From positions 1 to 64,000 of IMG/VR virus record IMGVR_UViG_3300028563_000011: a stretch of 64,000 bases of DNA; one strand, written 5' to 3'. This document shows, one piece after another, positions 57,044-64,000 of the stretch; the stretch's first letter is position 1, and every line of letters starts with the position of its first letter. The notes under the pieces are model-generated. The model was not told the origin of the DNA and did not search any database. It saw only the letters and a list, made by a program, of their open reading frames with translations. Position numbers and translations under genes: made by a program. This stretch comes from a virus.

Positions 57044-57310
57044 TTACTTATTGGGGAACGGTTTGCCATCAGAACTTACACCTGTTCCAGACTTGCCAAG
57101 TTCAGGTTGGATCTGCATACCCCCACCCTTGACTTCTGTCCCAGGTAAGTTGGGTTGGACCTGCATATGAACAACGTCAGGGCTTTCCGGGTGATCCGTA
57201 ACATGATCCCGAGGAACAGTGATTTCCGAACCATCACCTAAATGAATTGTACGTGTATGCTGATCTTCTTTAACCAGCATAACCTTTTGTCCCTTATAGT
57301 AAACAACCAT
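57044..57310 (-). CDS. small hypothetical protein (88 aa)
   Basis: The N-terminal 45 residues are a beta-barrel-like unit (YYKGQKVMLVKEDQHTRTIH, GDGSEITVPRD); the C-terminal half is Gly/Pro/Gln-rich with two similar MQVQPNLPG and MQIQPELGK segments. Unrecognised. Good SD (AAAGGAGAGAAACCC). Confidence 0.6.
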   Translation of the reverse strand: MVVYYKGQKVMLVKEDQHTRTIHLGDGSEITVPRDHVTDHPESPDVVHMQVQPNLPGTEVKGGGMQIQPELGKSGTGVSSDGKPFPNK

Positions 57311-57405
57311 GGGTTTCTCTCCTTTGAAGAGATGCTACCGCCCAACAATCAATTTGATTTTGATTTGTATACTACGTTTCTCGACATTGGTAAAGCACTA
57401 AATTA

Positions 57406-58248
57406 TTACGACAATTGTTTCCACAAAGTCCCATCAACAAGCTCTTTTTCATTCCATTGCTGATACGCTAAAGCATGTACCCACTGAGTACGATCTGGAT
57501 AAAGCGGAGACTCAATCTTGGAGAAATCAGTTTCTCCTACCAAAGCAGCTGCCGACATTGGGTCTACAAAGACAGGACAACCCATCATAACAGCTTCCAC
57601 TGCTGCTATAGACCCATGCGTCACAAGAGCATGAGCTTCTCTTAATTGATCATCCAACGGAACTCTTGATTCTTTATCTCGAACTATAATTTCTCTTGTT
57701 GTGTATTTCCTTAACTCAGTAACTGTACGGCTGACCCAATTACGATCTGCAAATACATCCCAGTAATCAAACCCTGTATCAGCTACTAGAATATGCTTAC
57801 CCCAATGCCAAGGCCAAGGATAAGCCTGACTAACTCCCACACTTGTATTTACCTCATGAAGTTTTAAGGCTTTCCATCGATCATCAGGAACCGCGTTAAT
57901 AACTTGCATCTGATAGTCATTTAACGTCCAACGATAGTACCCGCCTGGAACTCCCAATTCGTGTCCAGTAGGCATCCATGTTGCAAACACACGTCTTAGG
58001 TATCCTCTATCCCAAAATATAAAGTTACGACCACGTAACTTCCATTCTGCAAAGTTCTGACGAAACTGAGGCGAAACCCCAACGATAGGTATTACCTCAT
58101 CTGGAAGAGTTTTGATCTTCTCATAGTCATGACGAATGATACTACCACCGCAAGCTATTATCTTTTTACCAATATCTTCAAATAGATGGAGCTTAAACTT
58201 TCTTAGGTTTGGCGGGATAAACAGACAAACTTGCTTTGGATCGATCAT
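57406..58248 (-). CDS. GT-B-like glycosyltransferase/capsule-type protein (280 aa)
   Basis: The C-terminal part HALVTHGSIAAVEAVMMGCP, VFVDPMSAAALVG resembles the donor-binding half of KpsS/KpsC-like and related GT-B enzymes. The N-terminal half is alpha/beta. Part of a run of sugar-related genes. Overlaps the small upstream gene by 56 bp. Confidence 0.6.
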   Translation of the reverse strand: MIDPKQVCLFIPPNLRKFKLHLFEDIGKKIIACGGSIIRHDYEKIKTLPDEVIPIVGVSPQFRQNFAEWKLRGRNFIFWDRGYLRRVFATWMPTGHELGVPGGYYRWTLNDYQMQVINAVPDDRWKALKLHEVNTSVGVSQAYPWPWHWGKHILVADTGFDYWDVFADRNWVSRTVTELRKYTTREIIVRDKESRVPLDDQLREAHALVTHGSIAAVEAVMMGCPVFVDPMSAAALVGETDFSKIESPLYPDRTQWVHALAYQQWNEKELVDGTLWKQLS

Positions 58249-58423
58249 ATTTTAACCACTCTTCTTTTATTCGCTCTGGATCCACTTTCCACAGAGTACA
58301 AAGATCTCCGTGAACCATCTCTACTCCCCATGGACGTAATCGATCTATCATAGCTCGAATATCTTGACCGCACAAGCCTGGACAAAGTCTCAACAAATCA
58401 TACATGGAATAGACTTTAGACAT
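58193..58423 (-). CDS. small HTH-like protein (76 aa)
   Basis: MSKVYSMYDLLRLCPGLCGQ, IRAMIDRLRPWG, TLWKVDPERI reads as a short winged-helix-like fold. Overlaps both neighbours. Could be a local regulator; low certainty. Confidence 0.5.
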   Translation of the reverse strand: MSKVYSMYDLLRLCPGLCGQDIRAMIDRLRPWGVEMVHGDLCTLWKVDPERIKEEWLKYDRSKASLSVYPAKPKKV

Positions 58424-59129
58424 TCAAAACTGCACCACCGTATTTCCATAAGGTACTCTTGGAGATTGGTTCCCAAACCAAATGCTGGTTAGAATTAAAC
58501 CAAGCAAATTTCTCCCCTACATAGAATTTCCGCTTCTCAAATATTCGCTTCTCACAACCAAATACCATAAAAGGATAATCAGTAAAGTACAATAAGTGCG
58601 AAGGACCACCTAATACAAAAAAGTTCATCGTAGCACCAGCGTATAACGCCATACGCTCGTGAAGATGAATAGGTTTTACTGAGTAATCTTCAATAACCAA
58701 AGCCCCAATATCAGCCGCAAATCCACGCCATAATTTCTCATCTGAATTACGCCAAGGCTCTTGCTTACTCTTACGTAAAGTCACCGTAAAATCAACCTGT
58801 TTTGGAGGAAGCACTGTCTTAAGTCTAGGAAAGTTATAATCTGGCTTGTAGTTCTCTAAGAACTTACTAAAACTTGCCGTTCCTTTAATTTGACCTTCTT
58901 CCCCATTCACACACTCCCGACAAGGTAACCCAGCAAGGGCGGGACCAGGGAATAGTATACTCTTTGCTCGCCGCCTTACATCTTGTAAGCCCCACTCAAA
59001 CATAAGCATGGGGCTAATAGTTTTAGTTTGCAGGATGATTTCGGTAGCCCCTTGAGCCTTTACATGAACTAACCAAGTAAAGAAATCAAAACAAGGTTGG
59101 GCTTCTCGTAAATCATATTTAGCCAACAT
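58416..59129 (-). CDS. hypothetical protein of the glycan island (237 aa)
   Basis: The C-terminal half (LHERMALYAGATMNFFVLGG, PSHLLYFTDYPFMVFG) resembles donor-site regions of GT-B-type enzymes. No clear N-terminal motif. One nt from the upstream glycosyltransferase gene. Confidence 0.5.
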   Translation of the reverse strand: MLAKYDLREAQPCFDFFTWLVHVKAQGATEIILQTKTISPMLMFEWGLQDVRRRAKSILFPGPALAGLPCRECVNGEEGQIKGTASFSKFLENYKPDYNFPRLKTVLPPKQVDFTVTLRKSKQEPWRNSDEKLWRGFAADIGALVIEDYSVKPIHLHERMALYAGATMNFFVLGGPSHLLYFTDYPFMVFGCEKRIFEKRKFYVGEKFAWFNSNQHLVWEPISKSTLWKYGGAVLNV

Positions 59130-59130
59130 C

Positions 59131-59808
59131 TTATACCCAATTCTCCTTTACCCATTTCAAGTGAAGTAAATCCACAGGATTACGCTTACCTACAAAAGTC
59201 ACAATACGCGCATCCACTGGCAACTGATCATCTTTTGGCCATTCACGCTTACGATACACGTATATACCACTTTTGGGTCCAACAGGCCAACCTGGCGCTC
59301 CGGGTAATTTATGCCAAAGCCAACCTTGATCATCCGGCCACTCATAGCGCGGAATATACTCAACAGCCTCCAAAGAGAAATCATCCCAAACACCCGGGTG
59401 TTCCCCAACCCTTACCATAACCAAAGCCCCGTTATAGGGGCAAGGGTTAGATACATTGGCTCCTTGTAGGATAACAAAAGGCTCAGGTCTATCAAATAAA
59501 GGATCAAGAGGACCCGTTATCACAGAATCTAGATCAATACCAACAATTCTATCATCAAACTTATACTTCTTCTGCCATTCAGGTGAAAACATTTGTAGGC
59601 GTATAAAACACCCTTTACCCAACAAATAAAACGACTCCTCAGGAATAGTAAAGACATTATCTATCTCAGGGGATTTGAGAAAAGACTCATCAGTAAATAC
59701 TGAGAACTTATACGGCTGTGTAATGTGCTTCCTTAAGCTTCTTGCAAGAATATGGACGTACGCAGGAGAATATTTGACGCCCCAAAACCAAGTTATGATA
59801 TTAAGCAT
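59131..59808 (-). CDS. GT-A glycosyltransferase 1 (225 aa)
   Basis: IITWFWGVKY at the start and VGIDLDSVITGPLDPLF (D-x-D near residues 97-99) indicate a GT-A fold, GT8-like. GAL-VMVRVGEHPGVWDDF and DDQGWLWHKL follow. About 40 percent similar by eye to the 60334-61053 product. Transfers a sugar from a nucleotide donor; acceptor unknown. Confidence 0.75.
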   Translation of the reverse strand: MLNIITWFWGVKYSPAYVHILARSLRKHITQPYKFSVFTDESFLKSPEIDNVFTIPEESFYLLGKGCFIRLQMFSPEWQKKYKFDDRIVGIDLDSVITGPLDPLFDRPEPFVILQGANVSNPCPYNGALVMVRVGEHPGVWDDFSLEAVEYIPRYEWPDDQGWLWHKLPGAPGWPVGPKSGIYVYRKREWPKDDQLPVDARIVTFVGKRNPVDLLHLKWVKENWV

Positions 59809-60340
59809 GAGGAGGATCCATCAAAGCAACCCATTCTTTAACACCAGTATTCCAAGTCCGCTTTACCTCAAACCCGTACTTAGCGAATTCCTGATGCCAC
59901 CACTCACCAGGGTTTACGATCAAATGACTATTACGCCCATCTGAAAGCCAACGTCGCTTTGTAAACTTACAGGAAATAACAACAAATAAAAGTTTCTTGG
60001 TAGCTACAACTAAATCCAACATCACATCGTGTAAACATTCGGGTTCAATATGCTCCATAACATCAAGACAAGTTACAAGATCTGCTGTATTTGTCAAACG
60101 ATCCTTACCCTCAACAGCTGGGTCATATTCAAGTACAGTAAAGGGCAACGGTGGGCGAATACGCTTTATTTCTTTTGCTAGTTCTCCTTTACCACAGCCA
60201 TAGTCAAAGACTGTAACACAACGCTCAATTAGAGCAATACCTGTAACAAGGTAAGCCCACTTACCCGAATTACAGGCGTACTCTTGATCCTCAGCGTGCA
60301 GACGACGCTGCTCTTCTAGGTATTTCTGAGTGATTAACAT
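59801..60340 (-). CDS. SAM methyltransferase 1 (179 aa)
   Basis: Class I fold: VFDYGCGKGELAKEI (SAM motif I near 46-60), YDPAVEGK and DLVTCLDVMEHIEPE. Overlaps GT1 by 8 bp and GT2 by 7 bp, so the three are co-expressed. Paralogue of 62155-62682. Small-molecule or sugar methylation is more likely than DNA because there is no target-recognition domain. Confidence 0.8.
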   Translation of the reverse strand: MLITQKYLEEQRRLHAEDQEYACNSGKWAYLVTGIALIERCVTVFDYGCGKGELAKEIKRIRPPLPFTVLEYDPAVEGKDRLTNTADLVTCLDVMEHIEPECLHDVMLDLVVATKKLLFVVISCKFTKRRWLSDGRNSHLIVNPGEWWHQEFAKYGFEVKRTWNTGVKEWVALMDPPHA

Positions 60341-61053
60341 AATCCCGCCAATTCTTGTTTAGACATTTTGTGAACTGCTCCCCAATGGGTATCTACCCAA
60401 TCCAGGTGACCTAACTTACGAGGGTCCCGCCGTCCTGGGAATACAACAAGCCTTGCGTTCTCGGGTAAATCATCTCCAGAAGGCCAGTGTTTTTTCTTAA
60501 AGCCGTACACCCCTTGTTCAGGACCCCACTCACAAGCATTAGGGAGCATATGATGTAACCAAGCTTGATCATCAAAGATTGAGTGCTTTGGTACTTTGTG
60601 TAAAGCCTCTAACGAAAACTCATCCCAGACATCTTGATAATCTCCCGCCTTAAACATCCAAAAGGAACCATTGTATGGGTTAGGGTTTGTTGAATTAATA
60701 CCTTGTAATATAGCAAACTCTTCATACATATCAAACAAAGGATCAAGTTGACCTGTAACAATTGAGTCAATATCTAAATTAACAACCTTCTCCCCCTTCT
60801 TTATGCTGTGAGCTTCCAACCATTTCCAATCAAAAAGCCTCATCCTAACAATACATCCAGGCTCTTGTAGTAATTGCGGGTCGGCTATATTCCAACGGTA
60901 GCACCCTGGGAGAAGAATGTTATTATTTTGAGCGTCAGTCACAACGTGAAAAATGAAAGGCTGTTTTATGTTACGGACTAAAGCCTTACGCAACTTCATC
61001 AAGAAGTAAGGCTTGTACTTGTTCCCCCAAAACCAAGAGACAATATGAATCAT
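60334..61053 (-). CDS. GT-A glycosyltransferase 2 (239 aa)
   Basis: Paralogue of GT1: IVSWFWGNKY, VVNLDIDSIVTGQLDPLF (D-x-D), NPNPYNGSFWMFKAG, WDEFSLEAL, DDQAWLHHML. Same catalytic layout, longer C-terminal tail. Its start overlaps the 47-aa gene (ATGA). Confidence 0.75.
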   Translation of the reverse strand: MIHIVSWFWGNKYKPYFLMKLRKALVRNIKQPFIFHVVTDAQNNNILLPGCYRWNIADPQLLQEPGCIVRMRLFDWKWLEAHSIKKGEKVVNLDIDSIVTGQLDPLFDMYEEFAILQGINSTNPNPYNGSFWMFKAGDYQDVWDEFSLEALHKVPKHSIFDDQAWLHHMLPNACEWGPEQGVYGFKKKHWPSGDDLPENARLVVFPGRRDPRKLGHLDWVDTHWGAVHKMSKQELAGLC

Positions 61054-61193
61054 TCTATATCTCTTCTATTTCTACCATTTAACCACTCAGTATTTTCCCA
61101 CCATTTCATCCACTCACTACGGGCTATACGGGAGGGACGATTAACTTTAACCCCATTTATCAAAACCCAATCTGGATAAATTTCGATGATCAT
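61050..61193 (-). CDS. 47-aa hypothetical protein
   Basis: ATGA overlaps at both ends link it to the GT9-like gene upstream and GT2 downstream. MIIEIYPDWVLINGVKVNRP, then SRIARSEWMKWWE. No motif. The double coupling makes translation likely. Confidence 0.55.
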   Translation of the reverse strand: MIIEIYPDWVLINGVKVNRPSRIARSEWMKWWENTEWLNGRNRRDIE

Positions 61194-61972
61194 GTCAGTA
61201 ACCCCAAGGCACTACGATACACCTGGTCGATACTAATCGCCTTCATCGCTTCTATACAGTGGCTGCATCGGCTAAGGGAGCCGCAGGGCTCTGTCCCGCC
61301 CGTTAAGTTGACATTGGTAGGGTAGCCCAAGATTTTTGGATCAGTGAAGCCCCCAAAGAGAACAACCGCCTTTACACCCAACGCCGCTGCACCGTGTGCT
61401 AACCCACCTTCAGGACCTATATATAACTTAGCCTGAGAAAGAGCGACTAAAGCCTGACGGAAGTTCTTAGTTACAATTGGCTTCACCCCAGGGAACATGG
61501 TTGTATTGTAGTGATTGGTATCATACATAAATTGACAAACAGTAAACCCTGCCCGTAACAACATCTTGGCTACTTGTTGATAACGCTCGTAAGGCCATTG
61601 TTTGTTAGGATAGACCGGTTTTACCCGAGGCTCTATCAGTACATACCTCGGCTTTATTTTTCTTGCTAATTCACATTCGGCTTTATTAAAGAAAATCTGA
61701 CCCGGTATTGCTCTAAAATTGGGGTCGTAAACCCAGTTAGCTCCCTGAGTGCTCTTACTAAAATAAATACGGTTATGTTTATAGTGCGCTATCCATTCTA
61801 AGTCAGGAGCTCCTTCACTACCAGGAGGCGCTATATTAGGGTTATTCCTATAAATCAGTTCACCAGTTTGAGCCCACAAGATAGTACGTCCGTCACCAAA
61901 AGCAATACGCTTACCACGATCACGTGCGCCTCTGGCCAAGCCTGTACCCAAAATTTCGTCACCGTAACCCAT
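61190..61972 (-). CDS. GT9-like (heptosyltransferase-type) protein (260 aa)
   Basis: The C-terminal region VALSQAKLYIGPEGGLAHGA, AALGVKAVVLFGGFTDP is the ADP-heptose:LPS heptosyltransferase (GT9) pattern: the G-P-x-x-G-x-x-H segment and the following V-x-L-F-G. KQWPYERYQQVAKML is also typical. Could modify a host LPS core or a virion glycan. An N-terminal GYGDEI replaces the usual first loop. Confidence 0.75.
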   Translation of the reverse strand: MGYGDEILGTGLARGARDRGKRIAFGDGRTILWAQTGELIYRNNPNIAPPGSEGAPDLEWIAHYKHNRIYFSKSTQGANWVYDPNFRAIPGQIFFNKAECELARKIKPRYVLIEPRVKPVYPNKQWPYERYQQVAKMLLRAGFTVCQFMYDTNHYNTTMFPGVKPIVTKNFRQALVALSQAKLYIGPEGGLAHGAAALGVKAVVLFGGFTDPKILGYPTNVNLTGGTEPCGSLSRCSHCIEAMKAISIDQVYRSALGLLT

Positions 61973-62158
61973 TTAGACAAAGTCTTTTTCATCAGCTACA
62001 AAAACTTTCACCTCAGTATTAAAAGTCTTGGTAGGGGTATTTTCTTCATCATCAAGCCCCCGAGCATACCACCACAAACTATTCTGTATCATAATTTTAA
62101 GATGTTCTGGTTTAAGTTCATAACTATCTGGTACTTGAATAGAGATTCTAAGGTTCAA
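61973..62158 (-). CDS. small hypothetical protein (61 aa)
   Basis: MNLRISIQVPDSYELKPEHL begins a beta-alpha product, with VFVADEKDFV at the end. Overlaps methyltransferase 2 by 4 bp. Unrecognised. Confidence 0.55.
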   Translation of the reverse strand: MNLRISIQVPDSYELKPEHLKIMIQNSLWWYARGLDDEENTPTKTFNTEVKVFVADEKDFV

Positions 62159-62682
62159 GTCAACCTCCTAGGGTACATCAAAGCCACCCACTCATCCTTC
62201 TCAAATTTCCAGACGGCTTTAACACTAAATTGTCTGTCTACCCTAGCTCGCCACCACAACCCCGGTTTGACGATAAGATGTGCATTAGACCCATCGGAAA
62301 GTAACTTACCTGCTGGACGAGTTGAAATTACAGCAAAGAGCGCAACCTTAGTTAAGGAATGTAAATGCTCAAGTACATTATCTAGTAAATCAGGCTCAAT
62401 ATGTTCTAATACATCTGTACAAATAACTAAATCACAAGGCTCAGGAAGATTTGATTTTTCTTCTATGGCTGGGTCATATTCTTCAGCAGCAAGATAGTAC
62501 CAACTCAAAGCCTTAGCTAAAGCCCCAGCCCCACAGCCATAATCCAAAATTGATTGTGCCTTGAGATACCCCTTTAGATAAATGATAGGGGTGACCCAAC
62601 GATCACCCCGTTCACCGTACCCGCCTAGTAAGTGTAGGCGCTTTTGTTCTTCCAAATACTCGGAAGATATAAGATCAAGCAT
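62155..62682 (-). CDS. SAM methyltransferase 2 (175 aa)
   Basis: SILDYGCGAGALAKALS (motif I), EYDPAIEEK and DLVICTDVLEHIEPDLLDN; shares DYGCGxGxLAK, the YDPA block and HLIVxPGxWW with methyltransferase 1, so it is a duplicate. Starts at ATG near 62682. Substrate unknown. Confidence 0.8.
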   Translation of the reverse strand: MLDLISSEYLEEQKRLHLLGGYGERGDRWVTPIIYLKGYLKAQSILDYGCGAGALAKALSWYYLAAEEYDPAIEEKSNLPEPCDLVICTDVLEHIEPDLLDNVLEHLHSLTKVALFAVISTRPAGKLLSDGSNAHLIVKPGLWWRARVDRQFSVKAVWKFEKDEWVALMYPRRLT

Positions 62683-62700
62683 CCTGCTTTAACCTATAAT

Positions 62701-63051
62701 TCAATACTTCACCCATTCCTGGGGTAACTTACAGTTCCTGGTAGCACTAGCAAACATAGGAGCAATATCCTCGTCCTTGTAACCAGCTAACCCACAACCG
62801 ATTCTAGTAACATTAAACTCTAAATCTTCATGTATAGCCGCGTACAACAAGAAATCTGCAACGTAGCACTTTATAGCCGCTAAAGACAACGGACGTAGCG
62901 TGCTATCTTTTGTAGGGATTGCATAAGCATTACCTGTACGTCCTACCCAAGCACCATAAACAGCCCCATGATGTTGTCGAGCATGTAAAGCCGCTCCCGC
63001 CCCGTGCCTACCTTTAAGGTTTGAACCAAACACAAATATAGAATTACTCAA
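62701..63051 (-). CDS. macro-like phage protein (116 aa)
   Basis: IFVFGSNLKGRHGAGAALHA, YAIPTKD, TRIGCGLAGYKDEDIAPMF is a conserved phage protein resembling the macro/Appr-binding fold (G-x-N at the first strand and a G-C-G-L-A-G loop). Might bind ADP-ribose or related nucleotides. The ART-like gene at 16517 is not adjacent. Confidence 0.65.
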   Translation of the reverse strand: MSNSIFVFGSNLKGRHGAGAALHARQHHGAVYGAWVGRTGNAYAIPTKDSTLRPLSLAAIKCYVADFLLYAAIHEDLEFNVTRIGCGLAGYKDEDIAPMFASATRNCKLPQEWVKY

Positions 63052-63078
63052 TGTTTATAACCTCTATTTTAAGGTACT

Positions 63079-63555
63079 TCACTCAGTTTCATCTTTCTCA
63101 ATCCTTGCAGGTTGCGGACCGGATTCTTGATCCTGGTACTTACCTTTATAGGGCTGAATTGTGGGTTCATCTAATTGCTCGAATATTACTTGAGCAATTG
63201 GCGTACCCGCATCTAAGTAAATCCACTCTTTTGTTTCGTTGGATAACTCCAAGGTAAGAAAGCCTCTCCAAACAGGCTCACCAATTGTATTTTGTACAAA
63301 CAAACCCTTACGAGCCCAAGATGATTTATCATGAACACGCATTACTAAAAAGGATGGGATAAAGAACTGTTCTAAAGTCGCCCCTAATGTGTAAGAACGA
63401 GGAGCAAGATTAACCATAGCTCCTAAACGAATATCATAACCTGCTGAGGACAAACCGTAGCTCATCCCACTAGGATGTACCTTACGATCAGTAAAGGGTG
63501 AAATTAAACTGGACTCAAGACACAACTTACGTATTGACTGCGCGCTTAAGATCAT
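63079..63555 (-). CDS. dcd: dCTP deaminase / dUTPase-family (158 aa)
   Basis: Trimeric dUTPase-fold enzyme. SSAGYDIRLG, HDKSSWARKGLFVQN, GEPVWRGFLTLELSN, GTPIAQVIFEQL and YKGKYQDQ near the C-terminus match dCTP deaminases. HDKSSWAR and EPVWRG hold active-site residues. Makes dUTP (or dUMP if bifunctional) for thymidylate synthesis. Stop overlaps little with neighbours; ATGA coupling at its start. Confidence 0.85.
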   Translation of the reverse strand: MILSAQSIRKLCLESSLISPFTDRKVHPSGMSYGLSSAGYDIRLGAMVNLAPRSYTLGATLEQFFIPSFLVMRVHDKSSWARKGLFVQNTIGEPVWRGFLTLELSNETKEWIYLDAGTPIAQVIFEQLDEPTIQPYKGKYQDQESGPQPARIEKDETE

Positions 63556-63872
63556 AGCCCTTCTCTACCTTCTTTGATCAAAGACAACAACTTCCAAGAA
63601 GCTATACCTAATATTTGCGACCTTAAAGCCAAACCTTCATTCCAATCTTCATCTACAAAGTAATGGATCTTAGAACCACAATCATCATTTAGATCATAAG
63701 GGCAAAAGATTTGTACAAGTACTCCTCGTCTAACTTTAGCAAAAATTAAGTACACCTTTTTAATCTTGATACAATACTCAGAAATATCCATTATCTTTAA
63801 TGGTTTAACGGAAGGTTCTTTAGGGTCTCCAGAATCATACAATCCCATATCATACGTAGTAATATCTATCAT
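63552..63872 (-). CDS. hypothetical protein (106 aa)
   Basis: Small alpha/beta protein (VKPLKIMDISEYCIKIKKVY, VQIFCPYDLNDDCGSKIHYF). Overlaps dcd by 4 bp and the partial gene upstream by ATGA. Unrecognised. Confidence 0.6.
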   Translation of the reverse strand: MIDITTYDMGLYDSGDPKEPSVKPLKIMDISEYCIKIKKVYLIFAKVRRGVLVQIFCPYDLNDDCGSKIHYFVDEDWNEGLALRSQILGIASWKLLSLIKEGREGL

Positions 63873-64000
63873 CGTCCCCTACCATAATCCCCAAACTCAA
63901 CTGGAACACGAAAGGTCTCAGGACCTTGACCCGCTGCATTGGCCTCTGCTAACATACGGTCAAACAATTCAGGTATTTCGGGCATAGGATGAAGTTCATC
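63869..64000 (-). CDS. partial CDS at right edge (C-terminal 43 aa)
   Basis: Open frame running out of the window, reading DELHPMPEIPELFDRMLAEA at the cut and ending VPVEFGDYGRGR before TGA. The TGA overlaps the next ATG, so the leftward operon continues beyond 64000. Identity cannot be judged. Confidence 0.6.
   Translation of the reverse strand, partial: DELHPMPEIPELFDRMLAEANAAGQGPETFRVPVEFGDYGRGR

Overview
The window is part of a large double-stranded DNA tailed bacteriophage genome, or a prophage of one. The morphogenesis genes fit a siphovirus: HK97/lambda-style head, tail tube, frameshifted tail-assembly chaperones, tape measure and a lambda K-I-J-like tail tip. No tail sheath or contractile baseplate gene is seen. 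A GcrA-family regulator at 2377-2835 points to an alphaproteobacterial host, because GcrA is known mainly from that class. Terminase, portal, DNA polymerase and integrase are not in the window. The leftward head operon continues past the right edge, where portal and terminase would be expected.

Layout. (1) 1-3.34 kb, leftward: small accessory genes including a PRPP-dependent phosphoribosyltransferase, a VWA-domain protein, a frameshifted SLOG-fold gene, the GcrA homologue and a zinc-ribbon protein. (2) 3.34-5.18 kb, no convincing protein gene: a hairpin-rich tract with a group I intron-like R element, a promoter plus terminator that look like an ~85-nt small RNA gene, and a second consensus sigma70-type promoter followed by a ~750-nt GC-rich leader. 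(3) 5.18-26.99 kb, rightward: about fifty mostly tiny genes. Up to 20.3 kb many are separated by one family of intergenic RNA hairpins and start from a nearly invariant TATAGGAGAGAGAAC ribosome-binding block. Recognisable products are an AAA+ ATPase, DUF2061 and DoxX membrane proteins, two ParB-fold proteins, a zinc metallopeptidase, an ADP-ribosyltransferase-like protein, winged-helix and XRE regulators, a PD-(D/E)XK nuclease and SbcD/SbcC. Three genes consist almost wholly of Ser-X dipeptides encoded by a GGTCTN hexamer array. (4) A convergent terminator at 26991-27012. (5) 27.05-57.3 kb, leftward late genes. Transcription runs from high to low coordinates: MuF-like protein, a 2H-phosphoesterase/prohead-protease fusion, internal proteins sharing a GNPNHD motif, scaffold, duplicated decoration proteins, capsid, connectors, tail tube, chaperones, tape measure, tail tip, fibres, then lysis (GH25, M15, holin) and a papain-like protease. 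(6) 57.4-64 kb, leftward: glycosyltransferases and methyltransferases with duplicated pairs, a macro-like protein and a dCTP deaminase.

How it fits together: the rightward block looks like an early/takeover and recombination region whose mRNA is punctuated by hairpins. The leftward block builds the virion and lyses the cell. The glycan/methyl-transfer island lies upstream of the head genes in the same direction and may modify virion or host surface glycans. Composition is mosaic: 4.4-5.7, 9.3-10.7 and 13.2-13.8 kb are visibly GC-richer than 20-27 kb. All assignments come from reading the sequence; no database search was run.
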